Shown here: in pieces, positions 11,784 to 22,153 of the stretch
Position numbering within the stretch: position 1 is the first letter of the stretch
How the letters are laid out: each line of letters opens with the position of its first letter
Assembly: GCA_021432635.1 (NCBI GenBank)
Contig: MU270094.1
Location: 62,001 to 126,000 of the forward strand
From: Thozetella sp. PMI_491
Taxonomy: Eukaryota > Ascomycota > Sordariomycetes > Chaetosphaeriales > Chaetosphaeriaceae
Direction of reading: 5' to 3'
Length of the DNA stretch: 64,000 bases
Position numbers and translations under genes: made by a program
The notes under the pieces: generated by a model
The model's database searches: none
What the model saw: only the letters and a program-made list of their open reading frames with translations
Told to the model about the DNA's origin: nothing

Positions 11784-12857
11784 TCAGAGCGAGGCAGATA
11801 TCCGCCCGGTCTCGACCGGCCTCTCGACATTGAGTTTCATGTCCTTCACCAACTTGGCCCATGAGATGGCGCCCCTTTGGGCCAGTTCCTCGGGTACCTT
11901 GGGGTCCGCGTCGCCCATGCGGCGGTTGAACAGTTCCAGGCTGACCCAGCCCTCAAAGCCGAGGGTGCGGAAGAAGGCAGTAGCGATGTCCTTGATAGGG
12001 AGGTAAGCTCCCCTCTCCTTCTCGCCATAGAATAGGCGGCAGTTACGGGACCAGCTCATGCGTGTTGGTTGCTCGGCATTGTAGAACTGGTGACCTTCGA
12101 CGAGCGGCTCCGCAAGGCGCTCGGCATCGACGATCTGGACGTAGAAGACCTTGCGGATGTCAATGTCCGCGACCATCCGGGCGATCGAGTCCCGCACCAC
12201 CTGCTCGGCGTCTGGAGTCCGGCCGGTCAGCGAGGCTGGGTCCGCATAGATGCGGCCGGCGATGTTGAAGCTGTCCAGGCAGATGCCGAAGTTGGGACGG
12301 TCGACGCGCTGCACAACTTCCCAGCAGCGCTCCCACGTGTCTACGCGGGTGCCCCAGCAGAGGCTCTCGTAGACGTACCGGATCGGTGGTGATGCGGCGA
12401 GGCCAATGTCGGCCACTTCCTGGAGGTCCGAAACGATGAGACCAAGGTCCTCTGTCACCTGGTCCGCAGGGAGGAAGTTGCAAGGAATCTGGATGATGTC
12501 CGTGTGCAGCTCGTGTGCCAATTCGATCCAGAGGTGCAGCTGCTCGATACGGCGGGCGTGTTCTGCCCGGTCCAGGAGACCCTCGTAGTGCATGAAGGGT
12601 TGGAGACAGAGCACCTCTATGCCGCGGGACTGGCACATCTGGTAGATGAGGCGCGCAGCCGCCAGCTCTGCAGTCGCCTGGGGCAAGGGCGTGGGCGACT
12701 GCCGAGAGAGCTGGTCGGCAATATCTGCGAGGTCTTCATGGAAGAGCTCGATGCCGGTGTACCCATACTTCTGGGCCAGGTCCAGCCTGTGTGCGAGTGT
12801 GTGGCCGGCCCAGCACCGGCCGAGGGACATGGACGTGATAGCAAGGCGGCAAGGCAT
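11784..12857 (-). CDS. qa-4/qutC: 3-dehydroshikimate dehydratase
   Basis: One exon, 357 aa, the usual length of fungal QutC/Qa-4. The enzyme converts 3-dehydroshikimate to protocatechuate, the last step of the quinate branch before ring cleavage. The protein is a TIM barrel of the xylose isomerase/AP-endonuclease 2 superfamily; the N-terminus (LAITSMSLGRC) and the YGYTGIELFHEDL segment with its metal-binding Glu are characteristic. The start at 12857 was chosen because the frame extends upstream to 12980 but those residues resemble untranslated leader. It is divergent from qa-3 across a 1.46-kb promoter. Confidence 0.94.
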   Translation of the reverse strand: MPCRLAITSMSLGRCWAGHTLAHRLDLAQKYGYTGIELFHEDLADIADQLSRQSPTPLPQATAELAAARLIYQMCQSRGIEVLCLQPFMHYEGLLDRAEHARRIEQLHLWIELAHELHTDIIQIPCNFLPADQVTEDLGLIVSDLQEVADIGLAASPPIRYVYESLCWGTRVDTWERCWEVVQRVDRPNFGICLDSFNIAGRIYADPASLTGRTPDAEQVVRDSIARMVADIDIRKVFYVQIVDAERLAEPLVEGHQFYNAEQPTRMSWSRNCRLFYGEKERGAYLPIKDIATAFFRTLGFEGWVSLELFNRRMGDADPKVPEELAQRGAISWAKLVKDMKLNVERPVETGRISASL

Positions 12858-13679
12858 CTTGAGAAACACCAGCCTTGGGAGTGAGACGGTGGGTGGGTGG
12901 GTGGTGGGTAAGGGGAGATATGACCAACAGGCTTCTACGTGGGACGAGGATAGGCGACGGCACGGCACGTAAGAAGACACCAGTGGCAGGAATGAGTAGG
13001 GTACCTTGTGTTAAGTAGAGTACCAAAGAGAGGCGAGTCAAGGAGAAGGAAACGAACCCGAGGCGCAATCGCCGCCGGGTACGTCCGCTAATAAGGAGAG
13101 AGGCTCGACAGATGGGGTACACGGCGGGTACAGGTTAGAGTCGGCCTACCGACGGGTTGCAAGGGGAAGGTGCCCGGATAGATAGCCCCAGTGACCTCAC
13201 TAGTTTCCATATCTACGTACAGCCCGACGAGAGAAGCACCTACCTAGGTACCTACTCCTGTCAAGGATCCTGTTACTGCGCACGTGTGTTCCCCTCATCG
13301 GCTCATCGGGCATGGCTGTGCTAGACAGCGCCGAGGACCAACCCGACGACAGATAAGCTTGATACTTTCTTGTTCGCGTCGACATATGCACATCATGCAT
13401 ACACTACCCTTTCGGGGGGGAAGCTCTCTTCCAGGGAGCACCCCTCGCCTTGACCAGGACACTCGTCTCGCGTCACGGCGTGGGGGCGATGGGGGCACTC
13501 TGCGCCCTGTCTAGCACTACGGTATAAACATTCTTGAGGCTCGGCAGCTGTGTAGCTGGGGCACAATCTGGAGCACAACCGGTCGGGTTGTTTTGCCAAA
13601 GGTCGGGCAACGCCACCGGATCGCGATTGCCTCTTTCATTCCTGATGTCATGGGGCTGTTGCTATACACGGGGATTGGG

Positions 13680-13695
13680 GGATCACCCTTTACCC
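13680..13695. promoter_or_regulatory. Weak candidate QA-1F/QUTA site
   Basis: GGATCACCCTTTACCC agrees at about 12 of 16 positions with the activator consensus as I recall it (GGRTAARYRYTTATCC). It is mainly notable for lying 24 bp before a better match. Confidence 0.3.
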
Positions 13696-13703
13696 CAGGC
13701 GGG

Positions 13704-13719
13704 GGTTAAACATTTACCC
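13704..13719. promoter_or_regulatory. Candidate QA-1F/QUTA activator site upstream of qa-3/qa-4
   Basis: GGTTAAACATTTACCC matches the recalled 16-bp symmetric consensus at about 14 of 16 positions. It lies between two divergent structural genes, 603 bp before the qa-3 start and 847 bp before the qa-4 start, so it could serve both. Confidence 0.55.
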
Positions 13720-14321
13720 TTTGGGAAGGCCCTGGCCAGCCGAGCCGATAGCCGATAGTAGGGACAGCTCTACTCCGTGAGCTCTCCCTGAGTCGCGCAG
13801 CCCGAAACCTTGGCCCCCTGCAAAGTTTCGCGACGTTGCTGGGCTCGGCGCACCAGGACGCGAAGTCAGGGCTCGTCACGGGGTCCGGGGATCAAGCTTC
13901 ATCCAGGCTGGCCTCGCCGGGGCTAGCGAATGTCACCACTTGCTGGATCTGCTGGGATGCCCCGATTGCTCTAGAATGCTTCTCCGGGGCCCCGCTGGCC
14001 GCGATGTGGGATAGCGCGTGTCCCCGGTACGGTGGGGTTCGGCCATCGGCCAGGGGCAAGGTCTGCGCCGAAACCTCGCCGCCCAGCCCGGCAAGAGGGG
14101 CGTAAACCGTCAACTAAAGGACAGCCCCAGGCCTTCCTTATCAAGTCGCTGTCGGCGTCTGCTTATTCCTGAGCGCTTTCCCCAGTCTTGTTTCCTCGAA
14201 ATAAATCCCTTCAAGCGCACAAGGTTGCAGCTTTTCGTGACGCAGACTAGCTCCCCATAATCCGCTGCAAAGGCCAATCAGCCCTCTTTCTATTCCTCAC
14301 ATCCTTCCCTCACACCTATCC

Positions 14322-15402
14322 ATGGCCATGGCAGCCGCGGTCGTGACCCAAGAAGAGCCTCTCCAGGCCAAGATAAACCAGCTCGACAAACATGGCTTCC
14401 TCTTCGGCCAGAAGCTGACCGCCTCTATGTCCCCTTTCCTGCACAGCGTCATCTACGGTGCGCTCGGCTTGAACTGGGAGCAAATTCGGCTCGACTCTCT
14501 CGACATGCCTAGGTTCCTGAAGCTCATACGGGACCCTAAGTTCTATGGTTCGTCCCACCATTCTCCCCATAACCTCGCCCTACAACGGAGACTAACCGGC
14601 GCACAGGCGCTTCTGTAACAATGCCGCACAAGGTCGCCATCATCCAGCACCTCGACGACCTGACAGAAGAGTGCCGCGACGTCGGCGCCTGCAACACCAT
14701 TTTTGTGCGGGACGGCCCTGACGGCCGGCGCCTCTTCTGCGGCACCAACACGGACGTGGTCGGCGTGCGCGAGTCCTTCCTCCAAAACGTCGAGTCGCCG
14801 GCCGCCGTCATCGAGGGCCGCCCCGGCCTGGTGATTGGTGGCGGCGGCGCTGCCCGCTCCGCCGTCTACGCGCTGCGCAAGTGGCTCAAGGTCACTGACA
14901 TCTACCTCGTGAACCGCGACAAGAGCGAGGTCGACGCCGTCATCGCCGAGTGCGAGGCGCGCGGGTACGGCAGCGGGCTCGTCCACGTCAAGACGGCCGA
15001 GGAGGCCGAGGCGCTAGAGGGGCCAGGCGCCATTGTCGCCTGCGTGCCCGACTTCCCGCCTAAGACCGAGGAGGAGAAGCTAGCGAGGAGGATAACCGAC
15101 ATCTTGCTGTCCAAGGAGAGGAAAGGAGCCATGCTGGAGATGTGCTACAACCCCTCACCATACACCGAGCTCGGCGCCCTCGCCGAGGCCAAGGGGTGGC
15201 AGGTCATCCTGGGCACCGAGGCGTTGATATGGCAAGGCATAGAGCAGGTAAGACCGATTCCGACCCGAGATGAATGCTACCGAGGAACTATACTGACTCT
15301 GCTTAGGACAAATATTGGACCGGGCGGACCGCTCAGGAACTTCCCGTCAAAAAGGTGCAGGAAGAAATCGCGGCGAGGTTAGCGCAACTCTCGCGTCTGT
15401 AA
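14322..15402 (+). CDS. qa-3/qutB: Quinate/shikimate dehydrogenase
   Basis: Three exons, 14322-14547, 14607-15247 and 15307-15402, give 320 aa, matching the known size of QutB/Qa-3. The N-terminal substrate domain has the SMSPFLH motif, and the first splice restores ASVTMPHK, which carries the catalytic Lys. NTDVVG and the glycine-rich nucleotide motif [13 protein letters not shown] follow. The enzyme oxidises quinate to 3-dehydroquinate (and shikimate to 3-dehydroshikimate) with NAD. The last 31 codons are on a small exon entered at GCTTAG|GAC; without it the protein loses its C-terminal helix. Two Met codons (14322 and 14328) could start translation. Confidence 0.95.
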
Positions 15403-15943
15403 AAAGCATAGCAGGAATGGGGGCACCATGGGACGGCTGGCGGGCATCTCGGCATTAGCGATAAACTGTACATGACTGTTCTACGTGAATATTGAGACTT
15501 TTGACTTCCATCTGCTTAGTTCGTGTGTGAGCTTCTTGGTGATGTTGGTGAAATGTCAAGACTTTGTGTTTTCTACGCCCGCTCGGCGCTAGCAGCAGGA
15601 CTGGATACCTAGTATCTGGCCGACATGAGATAGCTGAGCTTGAGAAACGACGGCTTTTAACCACCTATGTTTCTTGCTACTAGAATTAAGTTTTTAGCAA
15701 CCCCTAGAGTACTTAGCAGCAATGAACAAAGCACCGAAAGTGAGATCTTCGTCAAGGCCAACAGTTTTACTATGCACGACGCGGGGCTGGTAGTTAACAT
15801 CACGGCATTTGGAAGTAGAGGCAAGGTTTGGTTACAGCGTAATTATTTTCAGGGTGATAAATGAAGCAGTGCTATTCTACCTCCTTCCTAGTGGTATCGT
15901 CTCAATATATGCCTGCTATTCATCTCGCGGGAGTAGAAGCCAT
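15403..15943. other. Convergent intergenic region
   Basis: 541 bp between the 3' ends of qa-3 (+) and qa-y (-). AT-richer than the genes, short frames only. Confidence 0.5.
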
Positions 15944-17662
15944 CTAGACCTCCTCGACCTGCGTGGCCTCGCCCTTCTCCGACCTGAGCGCGAGTTCTCC
16001 AGCATTGTTCCGGAACTCCTCCTCCTGCATCCGGAGCTCGGTCATGATAGCGTCATTGGCCTTGCGCACCGGCCTGTACTCAAACAGGCGGTCCATGGCC
16101 TCAAGCGGGATGCCCTTGGTCTCGGGAATGAGGAAGTACACAAAGGGCACCGACAGGATCATGAGGGAGCTGAAGAAAAAGTAGACACCGTACTGCATGG
16201 TCAGGAACATCTGCGGCGTGAAGCGGCTGACGATGAAGTTCCAGAACCAGTTGCTGGCGGCGGCCGACGCCTGGCCGAGCGAGCGCGTGTTCTGGTCGAA
16301 CATCTCCGAGTTGAGCACCCACGGCGTGCCGTTCCACGAGGGCGTGTAGAAGGCGGTCCAGAGGTAGAAGAAGAAAATAGCCGCGATGCCGCCCGGCGTC
16401 AGCGTGCCGTTGTTGGACCCGCCGGCGATCTTGATGTAGGCGCCGAGGAACCACATGCACATGGAGCCGCCGATGGCGCCGATGAAGAGCATGCGGCGGC
16501 GGCCGAGGTGGTCGATGAGCCAGAGGAGCCAGACGACGGTCAGGGTGGTCTTGACGACGCCAAAGATGCCCGTGGTGAGGAAGCTTGTGTTAGTGCCGGT
16601 GATGCCAATGCTCTTGAATACCGTCGGCGAGTAGTAGTTAATCGCATTAATCCCTGACCCGTTCTGCCAAAAGAAGAGGGCAGAGCCGAGGAAGAATCGC
16701 CACATGACCTTGGGCTGCTTGAGGGCCAGGAACGGCTTCCAGAAGCCGGCGCCGACCTCGCGGCGGTACCGCTCGAGGTCGCCCTCGATGTACTGAACCT
16801 CCTCGAGGATGTAGATGTCGGTCGGCTCGAGGTTGCGCATCCAGGTGAGCACCTTCATAGCCTCCTCACGGTGGCCTTTGGAGAAGAGCCAGCGGGGCGA
16901 CTCGGGGATCCAGAGGGCACCGATGAGGAGCATGCCGGCAGGGATGAGCTGGACGGCGAAGGGGATCAACCACTGCGAGTGCGTGGGCGCGAGCGTCGTG
17001 TTGACACCGTAGTTGATCCAAAAACCGACCAGGCCGCCGATCTGCCAGCCAAGCTCGTAGATACCGACGAGGCGGCCGCGGATGGCTGGTGGCGCAAGCT
17101 CCGAGATATAGATGGGCACCATGTTGCTGGCGCCGCCGACACCGATGCCCGCGAGGACACGGCCGGCGAGGATGGGGCCAAGGCCGCGCTCGGCGCTCGC
17201 CGCCAACATGATGCCGGCGCCGAGGATGAAGACAGTGACGAAGACGAGCAGCGACTTGCGCCGGCCGAGGAAGTAGCTGGTGCCATAGGCGAAGAGACTG
17301 CCGAAGAAGGCACCGGCCTGGTAGACCGAGACGATATTGGCCTGCGTGAGCGCGAGTTGGTCGGCACTGTAAGCCTTGAAGTTGAATTCGGCCGTGAACG
17401 AGGGCAGGGCCAGTGTCTAAGCGGGAAGGTTAGCAGCTTCTTTGACCGAGGCTCATCTCCACACCTCACGATAGAATCGCCCCACAACACCAAGTAACAT
17501 CTCAGGATCAAGAAAAAAAAGGGTACGTACCGTGCCGATGAAAGCAGAATCATAGCCAATCATACAAGAGGCAAATGAGGCGATCGCGGCGCAGGTGTAA
17601 ACGCGCCAGTTGTAGACGGCCTTCGGCGTGGGCCGATCTTCCTTGAGCTCCAAGAGAGTCAT
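15944..17662 (-). CDS. qa-y/qutD: Quinate permease (MFS sugar-porter family)
   Basis: Two exons, 17662-17531 and 17416-15944, encode 534 aa. The N-terminus (LKEDRPTPKAVYNWR) and the GYDSAFIGT segment before the intron are typical of QutD/Qa-y. The body has twelve predicted membrane segments and sugar-porter motifs: GRR after TM2, PESPRWL at the end of TM6, the QNGSGINAINYYSP segment in TM7, and PETKG near the C-terminus. It carries quinate into the cell by proton symport. An ATG three codons upstream (17671) is possible, but alignment to the remembered family start favours 17662. Its promoter holds the best activator-site match in the cluster (18177-18192). Confidence 0.95.
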
Positions 17663-18881
17663 GTTGGGCAAGGGAATATAGGCGGCTGCAGATGAGGGGA
17701 CAGCGCTCTGGGGACTGATCTGAACAAGGGGGAGAAGGGTGGGAGACGACCTATCTTATGTAGGTTCTGGTCTGTCGACTCCAGGACCCGGGAAAGGCGG
17801 GCACCAGGGCAGGTGATATACCCCGGATTCGCAGCGTTGCCCTGGGGTTGGGTTGCTCCCTTCGGATCCCTACCCCCTTTGGAGGCGCCTGCTCCCGCTG
17901 CGGAATCGACCTTTTCCTTTGTGTGCGCCAGCGTGTGTGTGTGCGTGCGACCGCTGTTCTGGAACCCCGCCGGGCGCGTCGCGGGCGTCCGCCCAGAACG
18001 GTCGGTAGCCTCGAGTCAGCGAGGGCACACAACTTACAGGGAACACAGGTACCAGGGCTAAGCACTGTTTGGACCGTCGCCTGGCTGGCCCCCTGGTCGC
18101 CCCGCATGCCGCCCCGACCTCCCGTAACCCACCTTCGGCGCGGGGACCAGTCAACCTGGGGTAGAGGCGACAAGGAGGAAAAGCGTTTATCCACAGGTGT
18201 GTGGAGAAGTTGGGGAGCCGCGGCCCTTGACTCGCCAAACCGCCCACGATGCTTGCCACATTTTCCCAAGACGAGCGTGGCGGCGGCCAATATTGTCCGT
18301 GCTAGAGCAGGCAGTGGAACATTGTCCATCCCCCCGGGGCGGGCATGGGGGCCATGGGGAAGGAGAGGGGCGCGAGGAGCCACGAGGAGGGATGAGGAGC
18401 CATGACCCCGGATGTATCCTGCTCCAGCATACTTTTTGCTTGTTTGCTTGGCACCACCTGGCCAAGGATGTAAATTGCTAGTCTCGTATCATCTCACGCT
18501 TCACGGACTTCCGACCCACCCTCTCTGCTGTGCCTGTCCCTTTGGTCCGCGAATCGAGCCATGCCGAGCCATATCGGACCAAGATGAGTTTTGTGGGCCA
18601 CGGCAGAGCCTTCCACTCTGGTGCTGCAGGCCCGAAATTGATCCTCGGAGGTGAAAAATACGGTGGGCTGTTGTACGACAGGCTTCACATGAGTAGGAGA
18701 GTATGTTGAACTAGATTGTTGATGGTATCGCGCTGCAAGATTCATTTCCATTGCCCTATTCCTCCTTTTTTGCCCCCGTTCCACCAATTAGTTACCCTTC
18801 ATGCCATTGGCCCGCTACCTAGTGGCAAGCACCCAAGCTAGGCTTCACGTCGAGTCATGCATCCATGACAGATTCGGCCCG
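17663..18881. promoter_or_regulatory. Upstream region of qa-y, 3' flank of qa-1S
   Basis: 1.2 kb with no supportable gene; several GC-rich overlapping frames at 17750-18480 look like compositional shadows. Contains the candidate QA-1F site at 18177-18192. Confidence 0.55.
18177..18192. promoter_or_regulatory. Candidate QA-1F/QUTA activator site upstream of qa-y
   Basis: GGAAAAGCGTTTATCC matches the recalled consensus GGRTAARYRYTTATCC at 15 of 16 positions (only position 4 differs). It lies 515 bp before the permease start codon. Confidence 0.6.
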
Positions 18882-21572
18882 TCACGGCTCGTGCTCGATG
18901 ATGCTCTTCAGGCGAGGCTGGAGCTGCGCTTGGTTCGCCTGGCCGTCGTCTGGGTAAGACCTAAACACCTCGCGCCTCATGACCCCACGTGGCGCTCGGC
19001 GTCCTGTAAAGAGCTCGAACTGGGCAAAGCCTTGTTCCGGCAGCAGGTCCAGCCCGTCCCGCGTGACCCAGCCCCGGTGAGCTTCTTTCCGGACCTGCTC
19101 CATCAGCGGCGTGTTCAGCGTCTTGTAGGCCAGCTCCACCACGACCCCTCCGGTGGCGCTGCTGAGCCATAGCGGCGGGACGGTGAAGTCTGGGGACGGG
19201 TTGTCGCCGATGCTGTGCGTGGGGATGCAGGACACGACCATGGTCGGGAACCGGAACTCGGTGGGCCACGGCTCGTCGAGGGACCGGATGATGTGGAAGG
19301 TGGTATCGCTGGTCGCCCCGGCGCTCAGCAGCGGCAGGTCGTTGCGCTCAATCTGCCTCACAAAGTGCGAGACCAGCTTCTCGGCGTTCGCGACGGTGCG
19401 GTTGAATACGATAATGTTCTTTACGCCGAGCTGTAGCATCGAGTAGACGGCTGCCCGAGCCATGCCGCCGGCGCCAATCACGAGTCCACAGGTGCTCGAC
19501 CGGACCGCGTTTGCTGGAGACAGGCCGCGCCGGATGCACGCCCGGATGCCTATCCAGTCCGTGTTCTCGCCATATAGCGCTTTGACCGGTCCGGCCCGGT
19601 TGCGGTCGTTGAACTGGAGGACCTCATCGGGGATGCTGCCGTCATCGTTCAGGTTCCGGATGGGGATCAGCGTGTTGACCGCGCCGATCGCCCTCGCATG
19701 TCGGCTCAGCGAGTGCGTCAGGCTGATGATTTCTACTTTAAAGGGGAGACCGACGGATGCGCCCGCGAAGTAGGGGTCGGTGATCATGTCGCGGAGGCTT
19801 CCAATCGAGGTGGTCGAGTGCGGTGAGTAGTAATGGGGCACGCCCAGGGCTTTCAGCGCTGTGTTGTGCATGCTAGGGGACAGACTGTAGCCGACGTGCG
19901 CGCCGAACACGTAGAGCTTCATGCTGTCATAGATAAAGGACGAGCTGAGGGCCTGCGTAGCCATCAGGGCTGTCAAGGACGGCAGCGTACACCCCTGATC
20001 GAGACAATCCTCCTCCAGTAACGCAGCCGGCGCCACGGATGTGAAAATCTGGTTGAAGCAGGCCGACATCCTCCCCAGGCGCCCCGTGTTGTAGGCGATC
20101 AGGGGGATCCTGGAGCCCCCCGCCTCAACGCTGGCATGGATGTTGCGGACCTCAAAGTTGTCCGTGATGTCGCCTGCAGGCCGGGTCAATCTCGCCATAT
20201 CGCAGCCGACCTCTACAGCCGCCTGGTAGTAGGAATACCACATGGGGTCAGACCACGCGGGCGCATTGAGCTCCGACCACTGGAGGGTTCCGATCGACTT
20301 AGACGAGCCCTTGAGCTCTCCCAAGTGGCATAGCAACCGCTTGTTCAACCTCAAGTCGATAGTGATGTATTCAGGCGCGAGCCGCAAGCCGTGGCACATA
20401 TATGAGAAGTAAAGGAGCTCCATGGCCGCGTTTGTTGAGGCTTGTTCCGGAAAGACCACATGATAGATGATCGGTATGACGGTGTCTCTGCGGATCCGGC
20501 TCATGACGCTGCTGATGTCTGTGGCCCGCCTGGGTGCTATTCGGTCGCGATTCTGGCCATGCCCGACGGGATCAATCACCAGGTCATCGATAATCAGCTC
20601 GATTGCGTCGGCTCCAACCTCTATATCTTGGATATCGAGGTCCCGGGACAGCAGCGTCGATAGCGAGACTGAGACGGCGTAGGTGAATCTGCGCTTTTCG
20701 GTTGGGAGCAGAGCCAAGGGAAACGCAGATTCCACAAATGGGATCGCTCCTTTGGGCAGTATCAACGAGAGGAACTTGAGAAAGTGCCTCTCGGTCCGCT
20801 TGAGCGTCATGTACGGCGCCTCGTATCTCTCATCCGGCTCGACGGACGGCGGGCGGGACCGATCCAGCGAGACCGGATCGAGCCTCGGCCCTTCGGACAC
20901 ATTAAAGAATTCGAAGTGTGTGCATGTCCGGAAGACAGAAGCACTTGCATCCAGGAGGTCTTCGACTTTGGAAGCGTCAGACACTCTGAGGTGCTCCTGG
21001 ATCGCTCTAGCGTCCCGGATGATATAAATGATGGGGTTCTCGCTGCTTTGGTCACGTAGTAGCGACTGCACGCTCCTCTCCATCCAGGAGCACACAATGA
21101 TGGCATTTCTCCTGTACCGCCGCAGAATATCCTGCAGGATCGCCCCCTGACGGCGCGTATACTCGTCGGCACCATGCCGCCTCTTGTAGGCGGAGCTGGA
21201 GCAGCCTGTTGTCTCGAAGAAGACCTTTTCGGCATCCACCACCTTGCGCCCCAACGCTGTCGACGCGATGATGGCCAGCGTCGACTTGCCGGCCCCACGA
21301 ATCCCAATCAAGATGATCGACGTCTCGGAGCTGAAGGAGGACGGAGGGGGCGGGTTGGTGAGTAACGAGAGCGGGGAAGCGGTGGAAGAGCGCAATGCTG
21401 CCAGAGAGCATAATGTTAGCAGGCGCTCCTCCGCGCAGCAAGAGCCCCCGCCTTGGACCTTACCTTTTGAAGGTGAACTTGGGCTGTCTCGGTCGGACAG
21501 CGAAGCCGTCCTCGACCCCGCCGCCATGGCGGCGAAGGATCGCTTCACGCCGGCGACCGTTGTCGAACCCAT
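18882..21572 (-). CDS. qa-1S/qutR: Quinate pathway repressor (AROM-derived)
   Basis: Two exons, 21572-21464 and 21397-18882, give about 874 aa. The protein resembles the last three domains of the AROM polypeptide: a shikimate-kinase-like domain with P-loop GIRGAGKST at residues 68-76, a type I dehydroquinase-like middle, and a shikimate-dehydrogenase-like end with SLSPSMHN and the [13 protein letters not shown] nucleotide motif. In the middle domain the segment expected to hold the Schiff-base Lys reads DMARLTRPA, so it is probably not catalytic. Such proteins bind QutA/Qa-1F and keep it inactive without quinate. The 66-nt intron (21398-21463) has GTAAGG, GCTAAC and CAG signals but no stop, so the frame also reads through. 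The ATG at 21572 has a CACAATGGG context; an upstream in-frame ATG at 21773 would add 67 residues, and one at 21848 overlaps a candidate operator. Confidence 0.93.
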   Translation of the reverse strand: MGSTTVAGVKRSFAAMAAGSRTASLSDRDSPSSPSKGKVQGGGSCCAEERLLTLCSLAALRSSTASPLSLLTNPPPPSSFSSETSIILIGIRGAGKSTLAIIASTALGRKVVDAEKVFFETTGCSSSAYKRRHGADEYTRRQGAILQDILRRYRRNAIIVCSWMERSVQSLLRDQSSENPIIYIIRDARAIQEHLRVSDASKVEDLLDASASVFRTCTHFEFFNVSEGPRLDPVSLDRSRPPSVEPDERYEAPYMTLKRTERHFLKFLSLILPKGAIPFVESAFPLALLPTEKRRFTYAVSVSLSTLLSRDLDIQDIEVGADAIELIIDDLVIDPVGHGQNRDRIAPRRATDISSVMSRIRRDTVIPIIYHVVFPEQASTNAAMELLYFSYMCHGLRLAPEYITIDLRLNKRLLCHLGELKGSSKSIGTLQWSELNAPAWSDPMWYSYYQAAVEVGCDMARLTRPAGDITDNFEVRNIHASVEAGGSRIPLIAYNTGRLGRMSACFNQIFTSVAPAALLEEDCLDQGCTLPSLTALMATQALSSSFIYDSMKLYVFGAHVGYSLSPSMHNTALKALGVPHYYSPHSTTSIGSLRDMITDPYFAGASVGLPFKVEIISLTHSLSRHARAIGAVNTLIPIRNLNDDGSIPDEVLQFNDRNRAGPVKALYGENTDWIGIRACIRRGLSPANAVRSSTCGLVIGAGGMARAAVYSMLQLGVKNIIVFNRTVANAEKLVSHFVRQIERNDLPLLSAGATSDTTFHIIRSLDEPWPTEFRFPTMVVSCIPTHSIGDNPSPDFTVPPLWLSSATGGVVVELAYKTLNTPLMEQVRKEAHRGWVTRDGLDLLPEQGFAQFELFTGRRAPRGVMRREVFRSYPDDGQANQAQLQPRLKSIIEHEP

Positions 21573-22153
21573 TGTGCGGTGGTTCTGGCTGGTGCTTGTG
21601 CGCGCCGCCGACCTGGTTGAAGAGCCACCTTTTTTGCAGCAGGCGTCCTGCGCAAACTCCGGTCGTGGGTGGTCGGTGGCGGCGGTTCCGGTTGCTGTCC
21701 AGTTCGGATTGCTGTCGCGTGGCAGAGCTGAGTCGTGACAGGCGAGCTTCTCCAGAATGTAAGGATTGGACATCACGGCCCATCGGCTGTCGGGTGTACG
21801 GCCTACGGTCGAGACTCGAGGCTGAATCCCCCCTGGATAAGCTTTCATCCAGAAGGAGCGGAGACCCCGGACCCGCTACAACGCACCCCGCAGAAGTGGT
21901 CATTCCCCCCTCTTCCCCCGCTAGAACGCTGAATTTTCAGGCCCCAACGAGGGGGACAAAGCACAGTGCCATTGCCAATCGCAGCACAGGCAAAGCGCTT
22001 ACCACCGGCGGTCCGGTACAGTGACGATTCGGCGCACCGCTTCCCCAGTTCTGCTTGCCGGACGCTCTCGCCATCAACCCGCATCACGACATGGCCCCGA
22101 GCCACGCTGGAGATGACGGAGCGACAGCCTGAAACCGCGACCGGGGCCCACAT
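21573..22153. promoter_or_regulatory. Divergent promoter region of the repressor and activator genes
   Basis: 581 bp between qa-1S (-) and qa-1F (+). It carries one good activator-site candidate at 21835-21850, consistent with the autoregulation known for this regulon. Confidence 0.6.
21835..21850. promoter_or_regulatory. Candidate QA-1F/QUTA site between qa-1S and qa-1F
   Basis: GGATAAGCTTTCATCC agrees with the recalled consensus at 14 of 16 positions. It lies 263 bp from the chosen qa-1S start and 304 bp from the qa-1F start. Confidence 0.55.

Larger units (their letters stand above)
12858..14321. promoter_or_regulatory. Divergent promoter region of qa-4 and qa-3
   Basis: 1.46 kb without a supportable gene. 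It includes a G/T-rich GGGT repeat (about 12885-12915), a palindromic TACCTAGGTACCTA block near 13245-13256, and two candidate QA-1F sites (13680-13695 and 13704-13719). Confidence 0.6.

Noticed and set aside
15809-16657. 282-codon plus-strand frame across the quinate permease
   Set aside because: Highly charged antisense translation of the permease exon; typical GC-rich shadow.
21573-21848. Longer N-terminus of the quinate repressor starting at 21848
   Set aside because: Its start codon overlaps a candidate activator site and the added residues look like leader sequence; the ATG at 21572 has a better context, though 21773 remains possible.
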